DNA of 43,491 nt from Rickettsiales bacterium (GTDB lineage: Bacteria > Pseudomonadota > Alphaproteobacteria > Rickettsiales > UBA1997), in the NCBI GenBank assembly GCA_017620845.1, contig JAGAUJ010000006.1, positions 1-43,491 on the forward strand. Direction: 5' to 3'. Of the stretch, positions 33,365 through 41,916 are shown piece by piece (the stretch's first letter is position 1; each line of letters begins with the position of its first letter). Below the pieces are notes generated by a model. That model searched no databases. It had not been told where the DNA came from and saw only the letters and a list, made by a program, of their open reading frames with translations. The position numbers and the translations under genes are program-made.

Positions 33365-34303
33365 ATGAAAATATCTTTTATAGGTTCTGGAGCAGTAGCA
33401 TCAAATACTGCCTTTATGTGTGGAACAAACACTATTTGTGATGAGATAGTATTACTTGACATTAATGAAAATTATGCCAAGGGAAAAGCAATAGACTTAC
33501 AACAAGCATTTATTTTAAACAGTAAAAAAGACATTTTGGTTGTTGGAACAAACAATTATTCACACGTAAAGGGCTCTGATGCTATTGTTATAACTGCCGG
33601 TGTTGCTAATAAAGGAAATTTTAACAATAGGGAAGAATTGTTAAAAATGAATAAGGGAATTATAGAGCAAGTTGCAACAAGTTTAAAATCGGTAATTTCA
33701 ACAGATGAAAAACAACCACTTATAATAATGGTTACAAATCCATTAGATATAATTTTAAAACATTTTATTGATTTTGGTGGTTTTAATAAAACAAAAACTA
33801 TTGGTTCTGGTAATGTTTTAGATACTGGAAGATTACAATATTATATTGCAAAAGAATTAAATGTTCCATTTAGTCAAGTAGAAACTATTACAGTAGGTCA
33901 ACATGGTGCTAAAATGGTTTATTTGTTGAGTAAAACAAAAGTTAATGGTATAGAATTTTTTGAATATACTAAACAACATAATATTTCAAAAGAAACTATT
34001 GAAACAATTTGTAAAAATTCAACTGCTGGTTCGCACGAAATTATTTCACTTTTACAAAAAGAAGGGACAATTTTTGGTCCTGCTGTGTCTATTTATAATT
34101 TGTTAAATTCATATATTAACAATATAGAAGAAGTGTTCCCAATTTCTGTTTATTGTAATGGTGAGTATGGTGTAAAGGATGTTTGTGTTGGTTGTCCTAC
34201 AATTTTAAATGGCAATGGAGTTAAAGAAGTTGTGGAATACCATATGACAGAAGAAGAGCAAAAAGATTTTGCTAATGCTGTTGAGTTTATAAGAAATTTT
34301 TAG
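33365..34303 (+). CDS. Malate/lactate dehydrogenase-family oxidoreductase, divergent
   Basis: A 312-residue NAD-dependent 2-hydroxyacid dehydrogenase. The Rossmann start GSGAVAS has Ala at the usual third Gly; NPLD at 125-128 favours the malate dehydrogenase branch; Asp153/Arg156 (LDTGRLQYYIA) and His180 (GQHGAKMVYL) form the catalytic site. The substrate loop reads AGVANKGNFNNREEL: the Arg that reads the second carboxylate in malate dehydrogenases (or Gln in lactate dehydrogenases) is replaced by Asn82, with one extra residue in the loop. Substrate is therefore uncertain. It stands alone before a terminator, not next to sucCD as is usual for alphaproteobacterial mdh. Confidence 0.85.
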   Translation: MKISFIGSGAVASNTAFMCGTNTICDEIVLLDINENYAKGKAIDLQQAFILNSKKDILVVGTNNYSHVKGSDAIVITAGVANKGNFNNREELLKMNKGIIEQVATSLKSVISTDEKQPLIIMVTNPLDIILKHFIDFGGFNKTKTIGSGNVLDTGRLQYYIAKELNVPFSQVETITVGQHGAKMVYLLSKTKVNGIEFFEYTKQHNISKETIETICKNSTAGSHEIISLLQKEGTIFGPAVSIYNLLNSYINNIEEVFPISVYCNGEYGVKDVCVGCPTILNGNGVKEVVEYHMTEEEQKDFANAVEFIRNF

Positions 34304-34330
34304 TTGATATTGTTATATAAATTAATATCT

Positions 34331-34367
34331 AACCGTCCATATTAGTAATTGTTTGGGCGGTTTTTTT
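34331..34367 (+). terminator. Terminator of the dehydrogenase gene
   Basis: AACCGTCC (34331-34338) pairs with GGGCGGTT (34355-34362; one G-T pair), 16-base loop, with a run of seven T (34361-34367). Confidence 0.85.
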
Positions 34368-34385
34368 AGTGTTTTAAACTAAATA

Positions 34386-34413
34386 TTGCTTTGTTGTAAA
34401 AATATGTTATAAT
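34386..34413 (+). promoter_or_regulatory. Promoter of the kinase gene
   Basis: TTGCTT (34386-34391), 16 bases, perfect TATAAT (34408-34413), about 30 bases before the ATG. Confidence 0.6.
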
Positions 34414-34444
34414 GTATCTATTATTATAAATAAATGAGAAAGAT

Positions 34445-35119
34445 ATGGAAGAATCAGTAAATATATTTGATGAGCATTTGGAAAGTAAATATGATTTTGT
34501 GCTAAATGATAAAATTGGTGGAAATAGTGGAAATTGTGGAGTAATACAACATTGTATTATGAAGAATAAAGAGACCGAAGAATCAACAAATGTTGTTCTT
34601 AAAAGTTTAAAAATAACAGAAGATAATGATGAAATAGAAGTAAATACAGAACAATTTAATAATGAAGTTAAGTTTTTTGTTTTAATACATCAAAAACCAG
34701 AGATGAATCATGAAAGTATAGTTAAATGTTTTGGAATGGCTGAAATTGGTGGAGAAAAATGTATAGTATTGGAGGATTTGGAGGATTATATAACACTTGA
34801 AGATTTGCTAAAAGAGCAAGAAAAATATGCGCATAAAGTAGATATGTTGACAGAAGCGACAGAAAGGCTTAAAAAAGTAAGGGAGCATTATTGTAATAAT
34901 TATATATCACATCAAGATTTACATGGTGGAAATATAATGATAAATCCAGAAACTGGTGATGTTAAAATAATTGATTTTGGTTGTTTTATAAAAGATACAA
35001 ATAAACAGAATAAAATGTTTTTTTATAATACAGATGAAGACAATATAAGACAAGCCATTGAAAATATTAATAAAATAATAGAAGTACAACAGACCAAGTT
35101 AGTTGGTTGTAATCATTAA
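34445..35119 (+). CDS. Compact eukaryotic-like protein kinase, candidate effector
   Basis: A 224-residue protein kinase-fold protein. All catalytic landmarks are readable: glycine-rich loop IGGNSGNCGV (about 24-33), ATP lysine Lys53 in VVLKSL, helix C Glu74, hinge IVLEDLED (107-114), catalytic loop SHQDLHGGNIMI (Asp158, Asn163) and DFG (177-179). The C-lobe ends about 45 residues after DFG, without an APE segment, so it is a minimal kinase. HxDLHxxN is shared by bacterial effector kinases and small-molecule kinases of this superfamily. There is no membrane anchor or PASTA domain, so it is unlike housekeeping PknB. Own promoter and terminator. Host-directed function is inferred. Confidence 0.8.
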   Translation: MEESVNIFDEHLESKYDFVLNDKIGGNSGNCGVIQHCIMKNKETEESTNVVLKSLKITEDNDEIEVNTEQFNNEVKFFVLIHQKPEMNHESIVKCFGMAEIGGEKCIVLEDLEDYITLEDLLKEQEKYAHKVDMLTEATERLKKVREHYCNNYISHQDLHGGNIMINPETGDVKIIDFGCFIKDTNKQNKMFFYNTDEDNIRQAIENINKIIEVQQTKLVGCNH

Positions 35120-35138
35120 TTTTTATATTAATCTATAT

Positions 35139-35174
35139 ATAACCACCCATATGAGCGATTATATGGGTGGTTAT
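35139..35174 (+). terminator. Strong terminator of the kinase gene, perfect 14-bp stem
   Basis: ATAACCACCCATAT (35139-35152) and ATATGGGTGGTTAT (35161-35174) form a perfect stem with loop GAGCGATT, followed by TTATTGTTTTG. Confidence 0.9.
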
Positions 35175-35279
35175 TTATTGTTTTGTATAATGTGTAATTA
35201 TAAACAGCATTATATTATTTTATTAAACACATATTGAAGTGTTATTTATAATAAGATATTATTTTAGTTATTTATTTTT

Positions 35280-36083
35280 TTAATAATCCACACCCAGCAA
35301 ATATAACCCACAAGCCGGAGCCATTTCCCCCGCCATTTGTCTATCTTTTGAATTTAAAATATCTTCAAATGATTTGATAGTGGTTTTACCAGTTCCAACA
35401 TCCCTCAATGTCCCAACAATATTTCTTATCATATGATGCAAAAAAGACTTTGCTGAAAACTCAAAATTAACAAACTCATCTTGCTTATATATTTTAATTG
35501 CCGACATAGTTTTTACTGGACTAAGAGCTTGACATTGACTATCTCTAAAACTTGAAAAATCATGTTTTCCTAACAAAATAGCAGAAGCCAACTGCATTTG
35601 TTCTATATCTAATTCTTTTCTTATGTGCCACACCTTATTTTGCCACAACGCAGATGGTCTTTGTCTATTCAAAATTACATACCTATAATGTCGCATTTTT
35701 GAAGAAAATCTTGCATGAAAATCTTCATTAACAATTTCACAACTTTTTACTGCTATATCTTGTTGTAAAAATGGTTTTAAAAAAATATCATTACTATTTT
35801 TTTGCCAAAGTTTTATCAAGTTTCTATTTTTGTCACCAAGATAAAAATTAAGTCCTTGTATTATTGTATCTGTTTTATATTCTTTATTTAGATCAAAATG
35901 TATAACTTGATTTATTGCATGGACACCAGCATCAGTTCTTCCAGAGGCTATTACTTCAACTTTTTCTTTTGTTAAATTAAATACACAATCTTCAAGTGTT
36001 TCTTGTATTGTTAATCTTCCATCCTGTTTTTGCCAACCAGAATAATTTGTGCCATCATACTCTATAATTAACTTATATCTCAT
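35280..36083 (-). CDS. truA: tRNA pseudouridine(38-40) synthase
   Basis: A 267-residue TruA: starts RYKLIIEYDGTNYSGWQKQ, catalytic Asp51 in SGRTDAGVHA, and the C-terminal FLHHMIRNIVGTL block. It isomerises uridines at positions 38-40 of the tRNA anticodon arm. Its ATG overlaps the stop of the PpiD-like gene, so it is the third gene of the hydrolase-ppiD-truA unit. Confidence 0.97.
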   Translation of the reverse strand: MRYKLIIEYDGTNYSGWQKQDGRLTIQETLEDCVFNLTKEKVEVIASGRTDAGVHAINQVIHFDLNKEYKTDTIIQGLNFYLGDKNRNLIKLWQKNSNDIFLKPFLQQDIAVKSCEIVNEDFHARFSSKMRHYRYVILNRQRPSALWQNKVWHIRKELDIEQMQLASAILLGKHDFSSFRDSQCQALSPVKTMSAIKIYKQDEFVNFEFSAKSFLHHMIRNIVGTLRDVGTGKTTIKSFEDILNSKDRQMAGEMAPACGLYLLGVDY

Positions 36084-37504
36084 TATCTTATTAAGTCTAA
36101 TAACTTATAGTTTAACTTAACTTTATATTTTATATTTTGTAAATAATCAATATAAGTTTTATGAATACTATTATTGATAGAATTTGCTAGCTCATATTTA
36201 ACTGATTCTTTATCTATAAAGTTGTCATTACTTTCATTTATTAAACCCTCATTTTGAATATAAGCAAAATACACACTATCATTATCAGTAAACACTTTTG
36301 TTACTGATTTAATGTTAGCATCTAATACATTTTTTACAAAATCTACATTATAATCCTTATTGTGTTTTGATATTTGTGCATTTTTAACTGTAAAGCCTTT
36401 GTTTAATAGTGTTTTGTTGTTGTATCCATTTTTGCTATAAACTTCTACATAATTTGATACTTTTGCTACATATTGCCTATTCAAAACATCATTTATTAAT
36501 GTTTCTTTTATATTGTTTTTGACTTCATTAATAGTTTGAATTTTTTTATCTTTTATGTCAACAACAGAGAAAACATATAATTTATTATCTATTTTGATTA
36601 TTTTTGAAAAATCATTTATTTTATAAGAAAATATATTGTTTATGTCTTGTCCGTATTTTTCAATGAGATTATTTATATCATTATTATTTATATAACCCAA
36701 TGTTTTTGTAGTTGTGTTAATATTACTTGCTATATTTGAAATACTATCGCTTGTTAATAACAATTCTTCAATTTTATTGTTATCACTATCTGTAAAATTT
36801 TCTAACTCTATATAGTCAACTTTTCTAGTTTCTGGAATTGTAAAAGAATCAATATTATCATCATAATATTTTTTAATATCTTCATCTTTTATTGATACTT
36901 TATCTGTTTTTATCAATTTTTTATTAATACTAAAAATTGAAACTGATTTATATTTATTTTCATTTTGAAATATTTTATCTACAAAATAATTATTTGCTTT
37001 TATATTATTTATTAAAGATATTAAAAAGTTAATGTTGTCATCATTTTTTGACATTTTAATAAAATCATATTCTGTAATTTTGTATTGTTCTAATAATTTA
37101 TGGAATTTTTCAATGTCAAACTTGTTATTTGTGTAAAAATACTGCTCTTTTGATATTTTTGATAAAACAATTGAATCTGGTTCTGCTATATTATGTGTTT
37201 CAATTTCCTTATTTATTAATTCATTTTGCAATAAATTATGTAATGTTACAACCATGAATTCTTTTGAATTTAAAAAATCAATTTGTTTTTCATCTTGATT
37301 TGCTAAATATATTCTTTGTTTTTCATTATTTAAAATTTTAACAAATTCATTTATATTAACTTTCTTATCATTAATAACTATAACATTGTATTTGTTTGTC
37401 ATAAACACTATTCCGCCCAAACTGGAAATAATAAAAGCAATAACTAATATTATTAATAATGATTTGCCCGCTTTACTGTTTTTCATATCTGTTCCAAAAC
37501 TCAT
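36083..37504 (-). CDS. PpiD/SurA-like membrane-anchored periplasmic chaperone
   Basis: A 473-residue protein with a cytoplasmic N-terminus, one membrane helix (about 15-36, LLIILVIAFIISSLGGIVF) and a long helical SurA-N-like periplasmic region. The layout MSFGTDMKNSKAGKSLL... matches PpiD. A degenerate parvulin-like middle (TIPETRKVDYIEL to KIIKIDNKLYVFSVVDIKDK, about 220-320) lacks obvious active-site residues, so it probably acts as a holdase chaperone at the Sec translocon. The YfgM-like partner is encoded at 21067-21705. Confidence 0.85.
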   Translation of the reverse strand: MSFGTDMKNSKAGKSLLIILVIAFIISSLGGIVFMTNKYNVIVINDKKVNINEFVKILNNEKQRIYLANQDEKQIDFLNSKEFMVVTLHNLLQNELINKEIETHNIAEPDSIVLSKISKEQYFYTNNKFDIEKFHKLLEQYKITEYDFIKMSKNDDNINFLISLINNIKANNYFVDKIFQNENKYKSVSIFSINKKLIKTDKVSIKDEDIKKYYDDNIDSFTIPETRKVDYIELENFTDSDNNKIEELLLTSDSISNIASNINTTTKTLGYINNNDINNLIEKYGQDINNIFSYKINDFSKIIKIDNKLYVFSVVDIKDKKIQTINEVKNNIKETLINDVLNRQYVAKVSNYVEVYSKNGYNNKTLLNKGFTVKNAQISKHNKDYNVDFVKNVLDANIKSVTKVFTDNDSVYFAYIQNEGLINESNDNFIDKESVKYELANSINNSIHKTYIDYLQNIKYKVKLNYKLLDLIR

Positions 37505-37520
37505 AATTTATTCCTTATTA

Positions 37521-38300
37521 TTAAATATCGTCTATATCCAATGGTTTTATTGGATTTACATAAATAATTTTTTCTTCATCACTGTCGTGTATTCTTTTTT
37601 TTCTTCTTCTCCTCTTATTTATACTTATGGATTTAAGATTTTGATAATCTTCTTTTATTTTGTTCTTTATATAATCCCCCACTTCTGTTTTTAATTGTTC
37701 TAATTCTGTTGCATAGTCCCTATCTGCTTTATATATTGTTAAGTATTTTATTTTTGATTCTGTTTTTGTTATTAATTTTTCTTGTAGATTTATACAATCT
37801 TCTTCTAAAAACCTTAAATCTTCTGATGCCCTAACCAACAAGCCAGACGCCGCACATGGAACTATGAAACTTAAATCATTTTTTTTTATATTTGGTGAAA
37901 TTAATATGTAATTTTCAATTTCTGGTCTTCTCATTACTAATTGAAGTGTATTAATGACACCGGTATCTATACCGCATATCCAAAAACTTTTACTTTCTAT
38001 ATTTTTTGTGTGTAACCAATCCAATGCAGCAGTTAGATCTAATAAATTATTAGTATCTTTATCAGTATCTTTTTTATCATCAGCATTATCTTGTCTAAAA
38101 CTAAATCGCAATGTTGAGAAACCATTTTCTATAAAAGTATCAGTAATCACTCGTGTTGATTCCTCAAACATATTAACATTTGTTACTGGATCAAGTGACA
38201 AACTATCAACAACTACAACTACCGGTGCATTCGCATTTCTACTGTGGTGATACATTGCATTTAGTTTACCAAGACTACTTTTAAATGTGATATATAGCAT
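37521..38300 (-). CDS. Degenerate alpha/beta hydrolase (COG2945-like)
   Basis: A 259-residue alpha/beta hydrolase fold protein. LRFSFRQ...LLDLTAALDWL aligns with the COG2945 pattern of an Arg-rich loop and acidic helix. However, the nucleophile elbow reads GIDTG (Asp112 instead of Ser), and the usual His loop (ADHFF in relatives) reads ADRDY, so both Ser and His are lost. The C-terminal tail is basic (INKRRRRKKR) and then acidic, unlike enzymes of the family. Likely a non-catalytic or altered-function homologue. It is the first gene of the hydrolase-ppiD-truA unit, 16 bases before ppiD. Confidence 0.75.
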   Translation of the reverse strand: MLYITFKSSLGKLNAMYHHSRNANAPVVVVVDSLSLDPVTNVNMFEESTRVITDTFIENGFSTLRFSFRQDNADDKKDTDKDTNNLLDLTAALDWLHTKNIESKSFWICGIDTGVINTLQLVMRRPEIENYILISPNIKKNDLSFIVPCAASGLLVRASEDLRFLEEDCINLQEKLITKTESKIKYLTIYKADRDYATELEQLKTEVGDYIKNKIKEDYQNLKSISINKRRRRKKRIHDSDEEKIIYVNPIKPLDIDDI

Positions 38301-38348
38301 ATATTATATAATCAATAATTAAGTTAATTTTATTATTTTATTTTAAAA

Positions 38349-38439
38349 AAACAAGGCAAAATACACAACCATTTATTAATTTTATAGTAAAAATAATTTA
38401 GTAATTAAATGACCAACTATATAAAATTTTACCTTGTTT
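38349..38439 (-). terminator. Long-loop inverted repeat downstream of efp
   Basis: AAACAAGGCAAAAT (38349-38362) and ATTTTACCTTGTTT (38426-38439) pair over 14 bases (one G-T pair) across a 63-base loop; on the minus strand the second arm is followed by seven T. A terminator-like end for efp, or a small structured transcript. Confidence 0.5.
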
Positions 38440-38452
38440 ATGTATTATTATA

Positions 38453-39010
38453 CTATTTTGCTCTTTCTACATAAGAACAATCTTCTGTTTTTACAACAAT
38501 TTTATCATCTGTTGTTATAAATGGTGGAACCATAATTCTTAGACCATTTTCCAAAACTGCTGGCTTAAAAGAAGATGCGGCAGTTTGACCTTTTACAGTT
38601 GGCTCTGTTTCTTTTATGTCACAAATAACTGTGTCAGGTAATTTTATGTCAACTATTGTATTTTCGCAATAACAAACTTTTACTTCCATTCCTCCTGTTA
38701 AAAAAGCAATTCTTTCGCCAAGTAATTCTTTATCAAATGATTCTTGATCATAACTTTCCATATTCATTAAGCAAACAGTTGTTCCCTCATCGTATTGATA
38801 TTGATATTCTTTTTCTTCTAATGCTATTTTTTCAACATCTTCACCAGCTCTAAATCTTTCGTTTGCTTTGTTGCCAGTTATAACATTTTTCATTTCCAAC
38901 TGAACAAAAGCACCACCTTTACCTGGCTTTACATGTTCTTTTTTTGCTATAACCCAGTATTGATTTTTAAATTTTATAACATTTCCTATACTTATTGAAT
39001 TAACATTCAT
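38453..39010 (-). CDS. efp: Elongation factor P
   Basis: A 185-residue EF-P with the three OB-like domains; the loop VKPGKGGAF places Lys31 at the tip that contacts the peptidyl-tRNA and is often modified by EpmA-type enzymes. It relieves stalling at polyproline. The C-terminal signature region (GLRIMVPPFITTDDKIVV) is intact. No modification enzyme is in the window. It follows the MacA-like gene by about 85 bases in the same direction, probably with its own promoter in that gap. Confidence 0.97.
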   Translation of the reverse strand: MNVNSISIGNVIKFKNQYWVIAKKEHVKPGKGGAFVQLEMKNVITGNKANERFRAGEDVEKIALEEKEYQYQYDEGTTVCLMNMESYDQESFDKELLGERIAFLTGGMEVKVCYCENTIVDIKLPDTVICDIKETEPTVKGQTAASSFKPAVLENGLRIMVPPFITTDDKIVVKTEDCSYVERAK

Positions 39011-39095
39011 ATTTCACCATATTAATTTATTTATAAGTTTATAATATTTTTAATAAACAAAAAATCAAGATAAATCAAATAATTTATATTTTTAA

Positions 39096-40286
39096 TTATT
39101 TCCCTATGTAGGCAGATATAACTTTCATTCCATTTTTTATTTGTGGAGATTCTACTTCTGTATATGTAATATCACTTATTCCCTTTTTCACTAAAACTCC
39201 ATGTGGTTTATTTTCTTGATCTAAAACATATATGTATGTATAATTTCCTTCTTTATATTTGTTTGACAATTCATTTTTTTCTTCTTGTGTCATTTCTTCA
39301 AGACCCATTGCTTTTCTCGTTTCTTTTGTTGCCTTGAATCTTAATGCGGTATTTGGTATTCTTAATACATTTTCAGCAGAATCTATAACAATAGACACAT
39401 AAGCAGTCATACCTGGTAAAAGTAGGCCATCGGTGTTATCTATATCAATTATTACATTGTAAACAACAACATTTGATTCTACCATTGAATTTAACCTAAC
39501 TTGTCTTATTGTTCCAGTAAATATCCTATTCTTGTATGCATCAACATTAAAAAATACTTGTAGATTTTTTTTATCTTTTATTAAACCAATATCTGCTTCA
39601 GAAATACTTGTTTCTATTTGCATTTTTGATAAATCCTCTGCTATTTTAAATAAAGTAGGAGCAGAGAAACTTGCAGCAACTGTTTGACCAACATCAACAT
39701 TTCTTGAAATAACAGTTCCTGACACCGGTGAATCTATATGAGCATAACCAACTGTTATTTTTGATCTTTCATATCTTAATTTTGCTATGTTGTAACTTTC
39801 TTTTGCTTCTACAAGAGCATTTTCCGCTTGGTCTAATTCGGCTTTTGCAATGTATTTGTTTTTGTAAAGTTCTCTAATTCTTTTTGTGTTTAGTTCTACA
39901 TAATCTAATTGTGATTTTTTTTGTTTAAGTAATGCTTTATATTCATTCATTTCTTTATTTAAAGCATCCATATCAAGTAATGCCAATTTTTGTCCTTTCT
40001 CAACAACATCATTATAATCAACATATATTTTATCTATTACACCGGATATTTGACTTCCAACGCTTATTGTATTTATTGGATTTACTATTCCAGTTGCAGA
40101 AACAACTTTTTGGATATTACCGGCTGTTATCGTTTCTATATCAAAATTTCTTATGTTAAATCTTTCAACACTATTGTTTTTAAATATATGGTGATTTGTT
40201 ATAAAGTATGTTAATATAATTAATAATACTATCTTCTTTTTTTTGTGTTTTTTAAATAAATTTTTTACATTTTTAATAATCTTCAT
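39096..40286 (-). CDS. MacA-like periplasmic efflux adaptor
   Basis: A 396-residue membrane fusion protein with an N-terminal anchor (about 17-33), a lipoyl-like domain (VGSQISGVIDKIYVDYNDVVEKGQKLA), an alpha-helical hairpin (about 110-180) and a beta-barrel domain (GTIRQVRLNSMVESNVVVYNV). The pattern is that of MacA, which pairs with the ABC transporter MacB and TolC. TolC lies directly upstream, but no MacB gene is next to it here; the ATPase must be elsewhere or a different partner is used. Confidence 0.9.
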   Translation of the reverse strand: MKIIKNVKNLFKKHKKKKIVLLIILTYFITNHHIFKNNSVERFNIRNFDIETITAGNIQKVVSATGIVNPINTISVGSQISGVIDKIYVDYNDVVEKGQKLALLDMDALNKEMNEYKALLKQKKSQLDYVELNTKRIRELYKNKYIAKAELDQAENALVEAKESYNIAKLRYERSKITVGYAHIDSPVSGTVISRNVDVGQTVAASFSAPTLFKIAEDLSKMQIETSISEADIGLIKDKKNLQVFFNVDAYKNRIFTGTIRQVRLNSMVESNVVVYNVIIDIDNTDGLLLPGMTAYVSIVIDSAENVLRIPNTALRFKATKETRKAMGLEEMTQEEKNELSNKYKEGNYTYIYVLDQENKPHGVLVKKGISDITYTEVESPQIKNGMKVISAYIGK

Positions 40287-40295
40287 AGTTCATTC

Positions 40296-41678
40296 CTATA
40301 AATTATCTATGTTAATAATATTTTCTAAATTCATTTTTCCTATTGTTTTTAATAGTTTTATTCTATAAATCAACAAATTATATTTTGAATTTATAAATTC
40401 ATATCTTGCATTTTCTAATTGTTCTTGTGCGTTTAATACGTCTAACATTGAACTTTTGCTGTTCTTATACATTCCAAGTTGCACTTTTGCACTTTCTTGT
40501 GCTGTTTTTAATAAATCTTTCGCTATGAAATAACTATTTTGTGTTGTATTAAAGTCATAATAAGCATTCCAAACTTCTGTAGATATACTTTTTTCCAGTT
40601 CTTCAATTTTTAAGTTAATTGATTTTATTTCTTCTTCTTTGCTTTTGATTGTATTTGTTGTGTAAAAACCAGTAAATAGTGGAACACTAACACTTAACTT
40701 AATTTCACTACTCTCATATGATGGCTGTTTATAATATTTTGTGAAATTTTTTGATACTCCAAAATAACCAGAAGCGTTTATGGTTGGTAATCTACTTAAT
40801 TTTAATGATGTCAAACTATCAAGTTTACCGTTTTTTTGTTCTTTTAGATATTTTAAATCTATTCTGTTGTTTTTTGCATCTTTTATATAGTCTTCAACTT
40901 TTTTATTTACTTTTTTTACATTTACATCAGGAGTTTCAATATATAAAACATAATTTGGATCTAAATTTAATAGTAAATTTAAATTGGCCTTTTGTTTTTT
41001 TATACTATTTTCAATTTTTAATCTACTAAGTTTGTTTCTGGAATAAGAATTTTCTGATTTTAATTTATCAACAAGTGGAACTATTCCTATCTTGTATTTT
41101 AAACTTGCTGCCTTAAAAGCCTCTTGACTTGCTTTTTCTGCTTCAATTGCCGCCTCTTTTTGTGCTTGTAAGGATAAAAGACCATAATAATTTTCTATAA
41201 CATTATATATAACCTCTTGTGTTATTTGATCTTTTTTATATTTAGCTGAATTTAGATAATGTCGTAGCGCTTTTATTTTATATACATTTTTTCCAAAAGC
41301 AAACACTTCATAACTTGCACTGATACCACCACCTTTGTTTTGTTGTTTTGTTGTATATGCATCTCCATCTGTTTCTTGATATGTGCCGGATATACTAATA
41401 TTTGGATAGTATACAGACTTATTGGCTTTTAGTTCTTTTTCTGTAATTTTTACATCTATAATTGCACTTCTTGTATTAATATTTCTTTCTAAAGCAAGAT
41501 AAATTAAATCTTCAAGTTTTAATGGTAGACGATTTTCATCAATTACTAAATCTTTTGTTTTTATTTCAGTTTTTTTAATTTGTTCCTGTTGATTTATTGT
41601 TTTGTCTTTTGCATTGATTGTTGATGAATAAAAAAATAAAAAGCAAATAATAACATTTTGTAAATATTTTAATACCAT
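40296..41678 (-). CDS. TolC-family outer membrane efflux protein
   Basis: An outer membrane factor of about 460 residues with a signal peptide (MVLKYLQNVIICFLFFYSS) when read from the ATG at 41678; the upstream TTG at 41732 is not used here. Two OEP repeats with long coiled-coil helices are visible (NGKLDSLTSLKLSRLPTINA; SASTEVWNAY-like segment). It forms the exit duct for efflux or type I secretion. It is 9 bases ahead of the MacA-like gene, in an operon. Confidence 0.9.
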   Translation of the reverse strand: MVLKYLQNVIICFLFFYSSTINAKDKTINQQEQIKKTEIKTKDLVIDENRLPLKLEDLIYLALERNINTRSAIIDVKITEKELKANKSVYYPNISISGTYQETDGDAYTTKQQNKGGGISASYEVFAFGKNVYKIKALRHYLNSAKYKKDQITQEVIYNVIENYYGLLSLQAQKEAAIEAEKASQEAFKAASLKYKIGIVPLVDKLKSENSYSRNKLSRLKIENSIKKQKANLNLLLNLDPNYVLYIETPDVNVKKVNKKVEDYIKDAKNNRIDLKYLKEQKNGKLDSLTSLKLSRLPTINASGYFGVSKNFTKYYKQPSYESSEIKLSVSVPLFTGFYTTNTIKSKEEEIKSINLKIEELEKSISTEVWNAYYDFNTTQNSYFIAKDLLKTAQESAKVQLGMYKNSKSSMLDVLNAQEQLENARYEFINSKYNLLIYRIKLLKTIGKMNLENIINIDNL

Positions 41679-41916
41679 AATATATAAAGAATTAACTAAC
41701 TTAATGATAATTATATTTTTTAAAAAAAACAAGATAAAATTATATAAAGTTATTTATGCTAAAACATTATTATATTGCTTATAATTAATATTTATATATT
41801 TTTATTTTAGATATAAATTATATTATGATTACTTTTTATAAGTTACAATTGTATTTTAATACTTGCTTTTTTTAAAAAAAAGTCTATCATGTAATGAGAA
41901 AATTATTTTTGTAAGC

